Counted from the first letter of the stretch, positions 24,756 through 33,620 are shown. The stretch is 64,000 nucleotides of DNA from JACZUI01 sp965216725 (GCA_965216725.1 CBDCGI010000007.1:248001-312000), one strand, 5' to 3'. Numbers and translations are program-made. Notes: a model not told the origin generated them from the sequence alone.

Positions 24756-24804
24756 GTCGAGTGTGCTTCGCGTCATCTTCTTTTTGTCATTAAGCACACT
24801 CGAC
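24756..24804. terminator. Long inverted repeat between convergent genes
   Basis: A 13-bp perfect inverted repeat (GTCGAGTGTGCTT and AAGCACACTCGAC) encloses a 23-nt loop containing TTCTTTTT. It lies between convergent stops at 24731 and 24822, where it could act as a bidirectional terminator, although the T-run is in the loop rather than after the stem. Confidence 0.5.
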
Positions 24805-24821
24805 GCAATAGAGATCGGCGC

Positions 24822-26135
24822 CTAATCGGCCAAGGCCGCTTCCAGCACCGGGTCGAGACCTCCGAAGTGATCGGCCGAGGTCACCGCCACCGGGATGTCG
24901 GGCTCGATTGTCTCCCGCGTGTCGTCGGGGCCTCCGATCTCCCAGTAACGAGACGAGATCCTGACCTCGACCCGCGAGTTGGGGAGCGTCGCGGTCCGGG
25001 CGTCGCCGTAGAGATTGGGGCTGCCCCCCATTTCCTCCCCAACAAATCTGGCGTCGGCCTCCACATCCATATAGGTGGAGAAGTTGGCGGCCGCGGAGAA
25101 GGTCTGCCGCGAGGTGATCAGGACCAGGTCTACGCCCGCCTCGGACACTTCTCGGAGAAACGTGCGCAGGGGTCCGATCGTGGTGTTGTCGCCGCCAGGA
25201 TTGCGCCGCATGTCGACAACGATTCTCGCCACCTCGTTCTCCGACACATGTGCCTCGAGCTCTGCGACAACGCCGCCGAGGGCGGTGACGAAGTTGTACT
25301 GGACATAGACGACGTTGCCGGCATCTAGCACCGCCCACCAGATCGGCTCGTCGGTCATCGTCTCGTGCTCCAACGACGCCCGCGCCGGGGGGAGCACCGG
25401 ATGCTCGACCCATTCCCTCCATTGCCCAGGATCAAGGACCGAGGGGTTCACCACGACTGTGGAGCCATCCTCCACCTGCAGCTCAAACCGAGGTTGTTTT
25501 TGATCGTCGATGACGCCTTCGTGCTCGAGGACGAGTGGGTTGACGAGAAACAGAGTCCGCAGGTTCCTGACCGTCTGCGAGTTGTCCCATTGCGCATAGC
25601 TGCTGACCCTCTCTAGAACCTCTTCGACATCGACACCGGAGACCGAGACCAGGCGTGCCCCTACCAAGCCGTCGTCGGGTGACTCCACTACAAACACACC
25701 GTCGTCAAACTCGTAGAAGCGAATCTGATAACGCCCAAATGCCACCACATCCTGGCTCAGGGACAGACTGGTGTGACCGTCGATTCTGGCCACCAGCTTG
25801 GTCAGCTCGAGGACGATCTCCTCGTCGCTCAGCTCGGCGACCGACTGCTTCAGCAAGGCCAAGTCGGACTCGAACTCGGCTTGGTCGGCCCGCCAGAAAG
25901 GGTTTGGGTGCAACAAATCGAGCCGATCGCGCAAGGTATCGATGTCCTCCTCCCAGGCGGCGAGGCGGTCGATGACGGTGGAAGTGGTCGGCCCCCGAGT
26001 TGTCGTGGTTTCGGCCGCCACCTCCGTTGAAGGTGGGATCGGCACAGTCGACGTGACAGCGGTGTTCTCGCCCGTGGTGCACGCTACGGCAAGGCTCAAC
26101 ACAGCACTGAATAGCAAGTGGCGTTTGATCACCAT
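24822..26135 (-). CDS. S41-peptidase-like lipoprotein
   Basis: A 437-residue exported lipoprotein: signal peptide to lipobox AVAC (about Cys19), Thr/Pro-rich linker, then a tail-specific-protease-like domain. Features of family S41 are a strand-rich C-terminal half with VARIVVDMRRNPGGDNTT and the region LITSRQTFSAAANFSTYM, where the nucleophilic Ser would lie. The Lys expected after it is not evident (EMGGSPNLYGD stands there), so it may use a tricorn-type mechanism or be inactive. A 24-bp palindrome sits 4 bp before its start, just behind the marR gene, so repression by that MarR protein is likely. Confidence 0.8.
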   Translation of the reverse strand: MVIKRHLLFSAVLSLAVACTTGENTAVTSTVPIPPSTEVAAETTTTRGPTTSTVIDRLAAWEEDIDTLRDRLDLLHPNPFWRADQAEFESDLALLKQSVAELSDEEIVLELTKLVARIDGHTSLSLSQDVVAFGRYQIRFYEFDDGVFVVESPDDGLVGARLVSVSGVDVEEVLERVSSYAQWDNSQTVRNLRTLFLVNPLVLEHEGVIDDQKQPRFELQVEDGSTVVVNPSVLDPGQWREWVEHPVLPPARASLEHETMTDEPIWWAVLDAGNVVYVQYNFVTALGGVVAELEAHVSENEVARIVVDMRRNPGGDNTTIGPLRTFLREVSEAGVDLVLITSRQTFSAAANFSTYMDVEADARFVGEEMGGSPNLYGDARTATLPNSRVEVRISSRYWEIGGPDDTRETIEPDIPVAVTSADHFGGLDPVLEAALAD

Positions 26136-26139
26136 CTGA

Positions 26140-26163
26140 AACTAGCACGAATTCGTGCTAGTT
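26140..26163. promoter_or_regulatory. 24-bp perfect palindrome, candidate MarR operator
   Basis: AACTAGCACGAATTCGTGCT followed by AGTT reads the same on both strands. It overlaps the last codons and stop of the MarR gene and lies 4 bp before the start codon of the S41-like lipoprotein gene. Length, symmetry and position suit a MarR dimer site. A hairpin in mRNA is the alternative. Confidence 0.6.
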
Positions 26164-26631
26164 GAGATCGGCTCGCGCCAAACTGTCCCGCAAATGACCA
26201 AGTGCTGCCTGGCTGGCATCACCGAGAGCATTCAACATGCGTCGCACCTCCTCAGGGTCGGCCTCGAGGTGCTCCAGGATCCGCGACATGGCCTGGTTGA
26301 AGTTCTCGCCTGCCTCGCGGTGGGCCTCGAGTCCGTCGTCGGTCAAAGAGACGAGGTAAGACCTACCGTCGCGAGGGTTTGGGGAGCGTGACAGGTGGCC
26401 ATTCGCCTCCATCTCGTGGAGATAGTCGAGCAACGTCGTTACCGGCAGTCCCATGGTCTCGGCCATATCTGTCGGCGTGACCCGACCAAGGTCGAACACA
26501 AGGCTATAGACCGCATACTCCGTCGGTGTTAGCGGACTCTCGGCCATCGCCTCGGCCAGGAGGACCCGTGTCTTCTGGCCCACAGCAAAGAGATCGAAGA
26601 GAATGGAGAGCGTGCTGTCGGCCATGTGCAC
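26158..26631 (-). CDS. MarR-family transcriptional regulator
   Basis: A 157-residue winged-helix regulator. The DNA-binding region runs LTPTEYAVYSLVFDLGRVT, TDMAETMGLPVTTLLDYLHEM and the wing RSPNPRDGRSYLVSLTDDG, with dimerisation helices at both ends. MarR proteins bind palindromes and release them on ligand binding. The start can be GTG at 26631 or ATG at 26625 (MADSTLS). It is divergent from the acyltransferase gene with about 55 bp between them and is followed by the S41-like lipoprotein gene behind a perfect palindrome. Confidence 0.9.
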   Translation of the reverse strand: MHMADSTLSILFDLFAVGQKTRVLLAEAMAESPLTPTEYAVYSLVFDLGRVTPTDMAETMGLPVTTLLDYLHEMEANGHLSRSPNPRDGRSYLVSLTDDGLEAHREAGENFNQAMSRILEHLEADPEEVRRMLNALGDASQAALGHLRDSLARADLN

Positions 26632-26685
26632 AGGCTACAAAGCCTGACTCCGAACCCACACGGGGCGCCTAGTCTTCAACCGAAC

Positions 26686-28104
26686 GTGACCGATTTCCAC
26701 TATGAACCTCTGAGCTTTCTCGATTCGGCCTTCCTCGCTCTCGAATCAAGGGTCAGCCACATGCACGTCGCCGGTGTGGCCCTGTTCGACGCGTCGCCCC
26801 TGAAAGCCGACGACGGCGGAATCGACATCGACAGGATCCGGGCACACATCCAATCAAAGCTCGAATACATCCCGCGGTACCGACAGCGCCTCGAGTATGT
26901 CCCCTACAGCCGGCATCCGGTCTGGGTCGACGACGACCACTTCAGTTTCGACTATCACGTCAGACACACCTCTCTCCCTCGTCCGGGTTCCGACACTCAG
27001 CTCAAGGCGCTCGCGGGTCGGATCGTCTCCACAAAGCTCGACAGGAGCAAGCCCTTGTGGGAGATGTGGGTCGTCGAAGGCGTAAACGATGACCGGTTTG
27101 CTCTGGTCGCCAAGATCCACCACTGCATGATCGACGGCATGTCCGGGGTGGACTTGACCACGATCTTGATGAACGTCGTGCCCACGAGCGAAATCGAGGA
27201 CCCGACCGAATGGGAGCCCCGACCTGCGCCGACAGCGACTCAGCTGGCAGTGGCCGAGTCGGCGAAACTGACCCGACGTGCAATCGACCGCCTGACCCGC
27301 GTCGCCGACTCCATTCGGAGCTCGGAAGGAGTGAGCGACGAGACCATGGACAAGTCGGCGGCCGCCGTTTCCTCCCTCAAATCGGGATGGCTCACGGCGT
27401 CTTCCCGCACGCCGCTGAATCCCGATATCGGACCCACCCGTCGCTTCGATTGGACCGACATGCCCCTGTCCGACATCAAGGAGATCAAGAACGGCTTTGG
27501 AGGGTCCGTCAACGATGTCGTCCTCGCCATTGCCACCGGGGCGGTGCGGAGTTTCCTCATCGAGTCACGCGACTTTGACGTGGACGAAACCGAGTTCCGA
27601 GCCATGAACCCTGTTTCGACGCGGTCGGGCGGGTCGCCGTCGGGCAAGCTCGGCAACCAAGTGGCGATGTGGCTCATCGATCTGCCGATAGAAGTCGAAG
27701 ACCCGCTCGAGAGGTTGCGGTTGATAAAGGAACGCACGTCGAATTTGAAGGAAACCAAGCAGGCACTCGGGGCCGCGACCATCGTCGAGATGAGTTCCGG
27801 CACCCCTATCACCCTCCTCGCTTTGGCCAATCGCGTGGCGGGGCCCCGTATGCGTCCTTTCAACATGACGGTCACCAACATCCCTGGACCGCAATTCCCG
27901 ATGTATCTCCTCGAATCGGAAATGCTTGCCAACTACCCGATGGTTCCGCTTTGGGCCCAGCACGGCATCGGGCTCGCCCTCTTCTCCTACAACGGACGTC
28001 TGCTCTGGGGCATCCAGGCCGACTACGACGCGGTTCCCGACACGGGCGACTTTGCCTCGGCGTTGCGGGCATCATTCGAGGAGCTTCGGGATCTGAAGGT
28101 TTGA
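26686..28104 (+). CDS. Wax ester synthase / diacylglycerol acyltransferase (WS/DGAT)
   Basis: A 472-residue acyltransferase of the WS/DGAT family, which joins acyl-CoA to fatty alcohols or diacylglycerol and makes storage lipid in actinobacteria. The N-terminus (YEPLSFLDSAFLALES) and the active-site motif KIHHCMIDGMSG (HHxxxDG) are typical, as is the C-terminal NVTNVPGP-type motif (MTVTNIPGPQFPMYL). The GTG at 26686 is chosen because it gives the conserved start; upstream residues are not family-like. Start of an operon with the next two genes (TTGA overlap, then ATGA overlap). A link with the nearby desaturase is possible only as lipid metabolism in general. Confidence 0.93.
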   Translation: MTDFHYEPLSFLDSAFLALESRVSHMHVAGVALFDASPLKADDGGIDIDRIRAHIQSKLEYIPRYRQRLEYVPYSRHPVWVDDDHFSFDYHVRHTSLPRPGSDTQLKALAGRIVSTKLDRSKPLWEMWVVEGVNDDRFALVAKIHHCMIDGMSGVDLTTILMNVVPTSEIEDPTEWEPRPAPTATQLAVAESAKLTRRAIDRLTRVADSIRSSEGVSDETMDKSAAAVSSLKSGWLTASSRTPLNPDIGPTRRFDWTDMPLSDIKEIKNGFGGSVNDVVLAIATGAVRSFLIESRDFDVDETEFRAMNPVSTRSGGSPSGKLGNQVAMWLIDLPIEVEDPLERLRLIKERTSNLKETKQALGAATIVEMSSGTPITLLALANRVAGPRMRPFNMTVTNIPGPQFPMYLLESEMLANYPMVPLWAQHGIGLALFSYNGRLLWGIQADYDAVPDTGDFASALRASFEELRDLKV

Positions 28105-28496
28105 GCCGACTCGACTTGGCCGACGGCCTGCGTCTGTTGGAGTCCACAGACAACGAAGGAGCCTTTGGCCACAATGAGCACCTCGCCTTCGCCTGGGCGG
28201 TGCTCGAAGAAGCGGACGACCTCGACTCGGCCATAGGTGTGGTGTCGATGACAATTCGGCACGCCGCAGAGCTGGCGGGCAATCCGGACAAGTTCCATCT
28301 CACGATGACGGTGTTCTGGGTGAGGGCCCTCGACGCGGTGAGGAGGGCCCACCCTGACATAGCCAGCATCGAGGACGCGTTGACGGTGTTTCCCGACCTC
28401 GCCGACCCCTACCTCCACCAAAGACACTGGACCGACATCAACCGAGACGAAGCCCGACGGACCTGGGTCGAACCCGATTTGAAGCCGATTCCATGA
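28101..28496 (+). CDS. Conserved hypothetical protein with H-x-EHL motif
   Basis: About 131 residues starting at a TTG that overlaps the acyltransferase stop as TTGA. The pattern HNEHLAFAWAVLEE, then TIRHAAELAGNPDKFHLTMT and VFWVRALDAV, matches a small uncharacterised bacterial family with the form F-x-H-x-x-HL ... KYH-x-T. The two histidine clusters suggest metal binding, which is inference. Coupled at both ends to its neighbours (ATGA overlap with the EamA gene). Confidence 0.75.
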   Translation: MSRLDLADGLRLLESTDNEGAFGHNEHLAFAWAVLEEADDLDSAIGVVSMTIRHAAELAGNPDKFHLTMTVFWVRALDAVRRAHPDIASIEDALTVFPDLADPYLHQRHWTDINRDEARRTWVEPDLKPIP

Positions 28497-29371
28497 CTCT
28501 CGCCGCGGCGCTGGCCGGGGCGTTGATCGTCTCCTTCTCGGCCATCTTCTTCGAGCTCTCCGAGGTAAACGCTGTAACCGGGAGCTTCTTTCGAGCCGCA
28601 TACGCAGTTCCGGTGTTGGTTGTCCTTTGGCTGGCAAGACGATCTGAAGACAAGAGGCCGCCGAGGCTGCGTTGGCTGGCACTCGGGGCAGGGATTGCCC
28701 TTGGGATCGATGTGGTCCTGTGGCACACGGCCATCAACTACATAGGAACCGGACTAGCGACCCTCCTCGCCAACTCTCAAGTCGTGATCGTCGCCGTGGC
28801 CGCCTGGCTGCTTCAGGGCGAACGCCCGACGCGCAGAGTCCTGATCGCCATTCCGGTGGTGCTGGTAGGCATCGCGATGATCTCCGGGGTCGGTCAGGAG
28901 GAGGCATTCGGCGACGACCCGCTACTCGGAGCCGCGCTGGCACTTGTGGCCGCGTTCTTCTACGCAGCGTTCCTACTCGGCTATCGAGCCTCCAACACTG
29001 GTGGTGGCCCCACTGCAGGCCCATTACTCGAGGCCACTTTCGGTGCGGCGGTTGCCTCGTGGGCCATTGGCTCCGTGAATGGCGATCTCAATCTGGAGCC
29101 CACGTGGCCGGGCCATGGCTGGCTCCTGGCGCTGGCCATCGGAGCCCAAGTGATTGCCTGGTTGATGATCGGATATGCCCTACCCCGACTCCCCGCCGTG
29201 GAGACCTCGACCATCATCCTCCTCCAACCAGCAATGACCATGGTCTGGGGTGCCTTGATCTTCGACGAGCGACCTTCATCGATTCAGTTGGCCGGAGCAG
29301 TGTTGGTGTTGGCCGGCGTTGGAGCCGTGGCTCTCGCCAGGGCGAGGGAAGTGGTGCCCGCCCGCGCGTGA
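28493..29371 (+). CDS. EamA/DMT-family transporter
   Basis: A 292-residue inner-membrane protein with ten predicted helices in two EamA repeats (SFSAIFFELSEVNAVTGSFF, then ALARAREVV at the end). Drug/metabolite exporters of this family move amino acids, nucleosides or small organics. Signs are WHTAINYIGTGLATLLANSQ in the first half and VETSTIILLQPAMTMVWGAL in the second. Substrate unknown. Third gene of the acyltransferase operon, with the start inside the previous stop. Confidence 0.9.
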   Translation: MTLAAALAGALIVSFSAIFFELSEVNAVTGSFFRAAYAVPVLVVLWLARRSEDKRPPRLRWLALGAGIALGIDVVLWHTAINYIGTGLATLLANSQVVIVAVAAWLLQGERPTRRVLIAIPVVLVGIAMISGVGQEEAFGDDPLLGAALALVAAFFYAAFLLGYRASNTGGGPTAGPLLEATFGAAVASWAIGSVNGDLNLEPTWPGHGWLLALAIGAQVIAWLMIGYALPRLPAVETSTIILLQPAMTMVWGALIFDERPSSIQLAGAVLVLAGVGAVALARAREVVPARA

Positions 29372-29391
29372 GTGCGCTCAACGTAGGACCC

Positions 29392-30360
29392 TCAGCCGCC
29401 GAACACGATCACCAGCAGTCTTCCGGTAGGACCGTCGACCACGGCCACGCCCATCCGGTCGTAAGCAGCGATTGACAGCTGGGCCAGGCCGCTAGTCGAG
29501 TCGAGTAGAGCATCGAACGCGGCTCGAGAGCTGCTGGCCAGAGCGATGTTCTCACCCGATAGGGCAAATGTGAGCCCGGCGGCCGTCAGGTCGGCCGCGA
29601 CTCTCTGGCCGGGCAGAGTGTTCCGACTGAGACGGCCCGATGTGTACATCTCCTCGGCCCTCGCCTCGGCCACTTCATTGAAACCTTGACTGGGCACGAG
29701 AGCACGCAGCCCGAGACCCGTCCGGTGCTGGTTGACCATCTCACCGACCTCTCCGGCCTCGTCGCGGACCTGGCGTATCTCGTCCTCTGGAGCGGGAGGA
29801 ATCGAGACGACCTCCTCGCCTTCGGGCACGACCCGAGATGAGTCGAACAAGGATCGAATGGTTGCCAGGGAGTTCAAGACGTGGTCCCCGCCGATCTCCT
29901 CCAAACGTTGCTGGGGGAAGGCGTCAGGACCGGCGATTGTCTCCACCACCACCGATTCCTCGAACGCCTCCTGCCAGCCCTCTGACAGTGGCATCACGCG
30001 AGCGACGTTGATGACGACTAGCAACAACACCACCCCCCAACCGGCAGCCAGCACTGCGCCACCCACCCGATTGACGATGTTGAGACCGGGCAGCTTCATC
30101 ATCCGGCTCAGATAGTGGGCGACAGCGCTGAGGGCAATGGCGAAAAGGACGAAGAGGAGAATGCCCCCGCCGATCGTCGCCAACTCCGGCGGGACACCAA
30201 AAGTGTCGATCAGGAATTCGCCCAGCGGCCCCGCCAGCCAAAAGGCAATGAAGGCACCTGCCACCAAGCCGACCAGGTCCAAAGCCTCCCTCACCAAGCC
30301 TCGCATCCAACCCCTCGCCAGAAGACCGGCGAGGAAGATCCCGAAGATGAAATCGAGCAA
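29392..30360 (-). CDS. CvpA-family membrane protein fused to a CAP/SCP-like domain
   Basis: A 322-residue protein. Residues 1-115 are a four-helix CvpA (colicin V production) domain (FIFGIFLAGLLARGWMRGL, IGGGILLFVLFAIALSAVA). A linker of about 80 residues leads to a CAP/SCP-like domain at about 205-322: VNQHRTGLGLRALVPSQGF, ARAEEMYTSGRLSR, GENIALASS and the closing RLLVIVFGG. The usual catalytic or metal His residues of CAP domains are largely absent. The start is a TTG at 30360 with AGGGAG upstream. A terminator separates it from the alanyl-tRNA editing gene. CvpA-protease fusions are known in actinobacteria (MarP type); a CAP partner is less usual. Confidence 0.8.
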   Translation of the reverse strand: MLDFIFGIFLAGLLARGWMRGLVREALDLVGLVAGAFIAFWLAGPLGEFLIDTFGVPPELATIGGGILLFVLFAIALSAVAHYLSRMMKLPGLNIVNRVGGAVLAAGWGVVLLLVVINVARVMPLSEGWQEAFEESVVVETIAGPDAFPQQRLEEIGGDHVLNSLATIRSLFDSSRVVPEGEEVVSIPPAPEDEIRQVRDEAGEVGEMVNQHRTGLGLRALVPSQGFNEVAEARAEEMYTSGRLSRNTLPGQRVAADLTAAGLTFALSGENIALASSSRAAFDALLDSTSGLAQLSIAAYDRMGVAVVDGPTGRLLVIVFGG

Positions 30361-30377
30361 AACTCCCTACCTGTTCA

Positions 30378-30409
30378 CAACAACACAAAAGGCGACGCCC
30401 AGCGTCGCC
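30378..30409 (-). terminator. Rho-independent terminator after the AlaX gene
   Basis: On the minus strand GGCGACGC-TGG-GCGTCGCC forms an 8-bp stem with a 3-nt loop, followed by TTTTGTGTTGTTG. It lies about 70 bp past the AlaX stop and just before the CvpA-CAP start. Confidence 0.82.
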
Positions 30410-30479
30410 CCGACTCGTTCTAGAAGTTACCCCGTGTTGAGCCGAAATCGATGGTGTTTGCGGGCCCTGAGCCCCATGC

Positions 30480-31235
30480 TCATCCTGGTTCGGGCTCCCC
30501 CTCGGGGCTGACTACCCGAATCCTCATCCGCTTGTTGGCCTTGCCTTTCGACTCGGTTTTCACCACCTCGACCTGACCTACTTCGAGCGTGGAAGCGACG
30601 TGAGTTCCGCCATCGGCCTGCCGGTCGAGGCCGACGATGTCGACCACCCGAATCTCTGAGACCCACTCCGGTATCAGGTTGACTTTGGTCCTTATCAAGT
30701 CTGCGTCTTTGAGAGCCTCGGTCCTGGCCATATAGACGATTTCGGTGGGATATCCCTTCACCAGCTCCTCGTTGAGCACACGCTCTACCTGCTGCCCCAA
30801 TTCGACGGACATCGCTTCTAGCTCGAAATCCATTCGGGCTTCACCCGGCGTCATGTTGCCTCCGGTGACCTTGGCTCCGAAGTCCCGAAAGATGACACCG
30901 GAGAGGGCGTGAAGTGCGGTATGGGTTCGCATCGTCAGGTAACGCCGATCCCAATCGATGACGCCTTCGACCGGTGTCCCGGGTGACGGCAACGTCGACC
31001 CGTCCGCCACCTCGTGGAAGGGTCTGCCGTCGCGGCGGTAGGTGTCGATCACCTGGGCCTCTCCCCCGTCCCAACGTATCAGACCCATGTCGCCCGGCTG
31101 CCCACCGCCACGGGAGTAGAAAACGGTCCTGTCCAGAAACAGACCGGAGTCGGTGACCTCGGTCACGGTGCCCTCGGCGCGTGCCTGGTATGCGTCTTGG
31201 GGGGCAATCTCCTCGGTGGGGCCTGGGCCTGCCAT
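30480..31235 (-). CDS. Alanyl-tRNA editing protein (AlaX type)
   Basis: A 251-residue free-standing editing domain that hydrolyses Ser- or Gly-charged tRNA-Ala. The N-terminal beta-barrel has FYSRGGGQPGDMG (LDxTxFYPxGGGQxxD family pattern). The zinc site shows HTALHAL (H-x3-H). The second half reads RQADGGTHVAST, where the usual Cys of C-x3-H is Asp. The GxGGxT-like GGNMTPGEARMDF segment is present. The protein has the length of the longer AlaX class. A terminator follows, so it is probably monocistronic or the end of a unit that starts upstream. Confidence 0.9.
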   Translation of the reverse strand: MAGPGPTEEIAPQDAYQARAEGTVTEVTDSGLFLDRTVFYSRGGGQPGDMGLIRWDGGEAQVIDTYRRDGRPFHEVADGSTLPSPGTPVEGVIDWDRRYLTMRTHTALHALSGVIFRDFGAKVTGGNMTPGEARMDFELEAMSVELGQQVERVLNEELVKGYPTEIVYMARTEALKDADLIRTKVNLIPEWVSEIRVVDIVGLDRQADGGTHVASTLEVGQVEVVKTESKGKANKRMRIRVVSPEGEPEPG

Positions 31236-31262
31236 GGCCCCGAGGCTAACCCCTGGGTGGTG

Positions 31263-32363
31263 TCACCCGATGACGATGGTGCGCACGAAGTCGTTGACCA
31301 GCACTTCGAACTCGCGGCCGGTCTCCAAATCGACGATTACCGCTCCACCCGAGGCACGCATGTAGGCGACATGTGAGGCGTTGGCGAAAAGGCCCGGTCT
31401 CGACGGGCTCTGTGTGTAGTAGCGATTACCGCTTTCCTCGATGACAGCCAGCCCACGAGACCCGAGAATCGCCACCCGCTCGGGGCTTCCCGCAAAGGCC
31501 GCCGACCACCAATCACCGACCTCATCGCGGACCCGGAGCACATCGTCGACTTCGGCACCGAGTTGAAAGGACTCCTCCACCCCTCCCGGCGAAATCGTGA
31601 TCGGTTGGCCTTCACGACGCACCAGCAGCCAACCGTCGGGTGCAGAGTCCATGAACTCGCCAGTGTGGATACGGACAATCTCGCCGAAGTCGTTGAGGAC
31701 TACCACCTCGTCACCATTCTGTAAGGCCCACCCCCAGTCGCCGAAGGCGACCATGACCGCGTCCTGCATGCCCACAGCCGCAGTCAGGTTGTGGGGAGCA
31801 CCAGTCCCGCCGTCACTGGTCCAGAGACCGATCTCACCGGTGGCATCCCGGGTCACCCATCCCAGGCCGGCTTCCTGAGAGTCGTGCCATGCGAAGCCGC
31901 TGACTCCCGATGCAACCGCCCGGACCGACCCGACCGGACCGGCGTACAAGGCAGCTCCTTGTGTGTCGTGCAAGGGAACGGACACGGCGACAAATGTCCC
32001 GGTGACGTCCAAACTGGGCGACGCCCCCGCCCCAACATCGCCGATGGGTAGTCGTCTCCTGGAGATTGGCCTTTCCATCGAAGCTCGAGGCCATTCGACG
32101 TAGTCCATCGCTTGCCCATCAACCACCACGACAGCGCTGAAGCCGGATTCGAATTCGGGGAGCAGCTCGCCTGTCGGCAACAGGTCGGTTTCAGCCGGCA
32201 GGGCAGTTGGAGGGTCTTCCCCACCATCCAACACACCGATGATGGCGGCCAGCGAGAACCCAATGCCAACACCAACGAGTAGTGCCCACGGCATCGCGTT
32301 CTTGGGACGTGGCGACGGAGGCGGTTCCTCGTCGATCAGGTCTTCGACGATCTGACCGCTCAT
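31263..32363 (-). CDS. Single-pass membrane protein with beta-propeller-like exported domain
   Basis: A 366-residue protein of unknown function. One membrane helix (residues about 26-46, MPWALLVGVGIGFSLAAIIG) follows a Pro-rich cytoplasmic start. The exported part has repeating beta-strand units with W and G at turns (SGFAWHDSQEAGLGWV, AFGDWGWALQNGDEVV, DGWLLVRREGQP), as in WD40- or TolB-like propellers. No catalytic motif seen. It lies 9 bp after the transporter gene in the same direction and could be cotranscribed with it. Confidence 0.7.
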   Translation of the reverse strand: MSGQIVEDLIDEEPPPSPRPKNAMPWALLVGVGIGFSLAAIIGVLDGGEDPPTALPAETDLLPTGELLPEFESGFSAVVVVDGQAMDYVEWPRASMERPISRRRLPIGDVGAGASPSLDVTGTFVAVSVPLHDTQGAALYAGPVGSVRAVASGVSGFAWHDSQEAGLGWVTRDATGEIGLWTSDGGTGAPHNLTAAVGMQDAVMVAFGDWGWALQNGDEVVVLNDFGEIVRIHTGEFMDSAPDGWLLVRREGQPITISPGGVEESFQLGAEVDDVLRVRDEVGDWWSAAFAGSPERVAILGSRGLAVIEESGNRYYTQSPSRPGLFANASHVAYMRASGGAVIVDLETGREFEVLVNDFVRTIVIG

Positions 32364-32372
32364 GATGAGATC

Positions 32373-33605
32373 CTACGACTTCTCGCCGTCTCCGGAATCG
32401 GGGGGGTCCTGGAGGGCGCTGATCTCCTGAGTGTCGAACAGCCGTGTTTGCGTCGGGTTGCGTACCCGAATCCCGGCTATCCGCTCCGGAGGCTCGGTCC
32501 TACCGATCATGTGATCGCTGGCCTCCCGCCACGACTGACCCAGCATGCGGGTTCTCCAGAAGTGCCCGACGATGATGGTGATCGCAGCCGTTGTCGGGAC
32601 CGCGATGAGAACGCCGAGCAGGCCAGCCAGGGAGCCGCCGATCACCAGTGCCAGGACGATTACGAGGGGCGAGAGATTCACTTGTGTCCGCTGCACCAGA
32701 GGCGTAATCACATGGTTGTCTACCTGCTGGATGGCAATCATGATCACCACGGCGACGATCGCCTGGGTGACGTTGCCGTCGAGGAGGGCCACCACTGCGG
32801 CCAGAGCGCCCGCGACGAAGGGACCAACAAACGGGATCATGTTGAAGACTCCGGCAATGATCCCGATCAGCAGCCAGAAGGGAAGATCAATGGCCCACAT
32901 CCCAATCGTCGACGCGACGCCGACGATGAACGCCACGAGTAACTGACCGCGTACAAACGACCCCAGAGCCCGGATCACCTGAGTCGAGAGGAAAGTCGCC
33001 TCCTCACGGTACTTGCGGGGCGTGAGCTCAAAGGCGTTCTGTCGGAACCGGTCGAGATCGATCAAGATGTAGAGGGCCAGGAAGGGTGCCAAAGCAATAA
33101 CGGCGATGGTCTCGGCGAAGCCGCTGATCAGCTGTCCCGCACCGGATCCGAATCCAAGGAGCAGCCCAGTGATGGTTTCTTGGTTGGCCGGGTCATTGAG
33201 CCATTCGGATATGAAATCCTCGGTGAGGATCTCGTCGACGTTCACGCCGAACCTGTCACCTGTCTCTCGGAGCCACCTCAGAAACTCGTCGTACAGGCTT
33301 GGGAGATTCTCGCCCAGTTGGCTTGCCTGGTCTCTCAGCGTGGGGAAGATCAGCGCAGTAGCGGCAACCAGGAGTGCGGTGGCTGCGACGAACACGAGAA
33401 TGGCTGCGAAGGGCCTGGGCACGCGCATCCGGGCAAAGCTGGAGACAGCCGGTTCCAAGAGAAATACCATGCCCGCCGCCACCGCCACCGGAAGCCAGAT
33501 CACTCTCACTGCATCGAGGACAACAAGCGTTGCGTATCCCAGAATCACCGCGCCGACGGCGATCCAAATGATCAACCCGGTTCTTTGCATGCGATCGCTT
33601 GGCAC
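32373..33605 (-). CDS. AI-2E family transporter (PerM/TqsA-like)
   Basis: A 410-residue inner-membrane protein of the AI-2E transporter family (permease PerM, TqsA). Helices at the N-terminus (LIIWIAVGAVILGYATLVVL), a long extracellular region with amphipathic helices, and the C-terminal core (WALLIGIIAGVFNMIPFVGP-like, here LLIGIIAGVFNMIPFVGPF, then GGSLAGLLGVLIAVPTTA) are typical. Family members export autoinducer-2, ions or unknown solutes. Start at ATG 33605, or the ATG five codons later. The C-terminal tail is polar and ends PPDSGDGEKS. Confidence 0.92.
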   Translation of the reverse strand: MPSDRMQRTGLIIWIAVGAVILGYATLVVLDAVRVIWLPVAVAAGMVFLLEPAVSSFARMRVPRPFAAILVFVAATALLVAATALIFPTLRDQASQLGENLPSLYDEFLRWLRETGDRFGVNVDEILTEDFISEWLNDPANQETITGLLLGFGSGAGQLISGFAETIAVIALAPFLALYILIDLDRFRQNAFELTPRKYREEATFLSTQVIRALGSFVRGQLLVAFIVGVASTIGMWAIDLPFWLLIGIIAGVFNMIPFVGPFVAGALAAVVALLDGNVTQAIVAVVIMIAIQQVDNHVITPLVQRTQVNLSPLVIVLALVIGGSLAGLLGVLIAVPTTAAITIIVGHFWRTRMLGQSWREASDHMIGRTEPPERIAGIRVRNPTQTRLFDTQEISALQDPPDSGDGEKS

Positions 33606-33620
33606 TGGTCGGCAGTGTAA

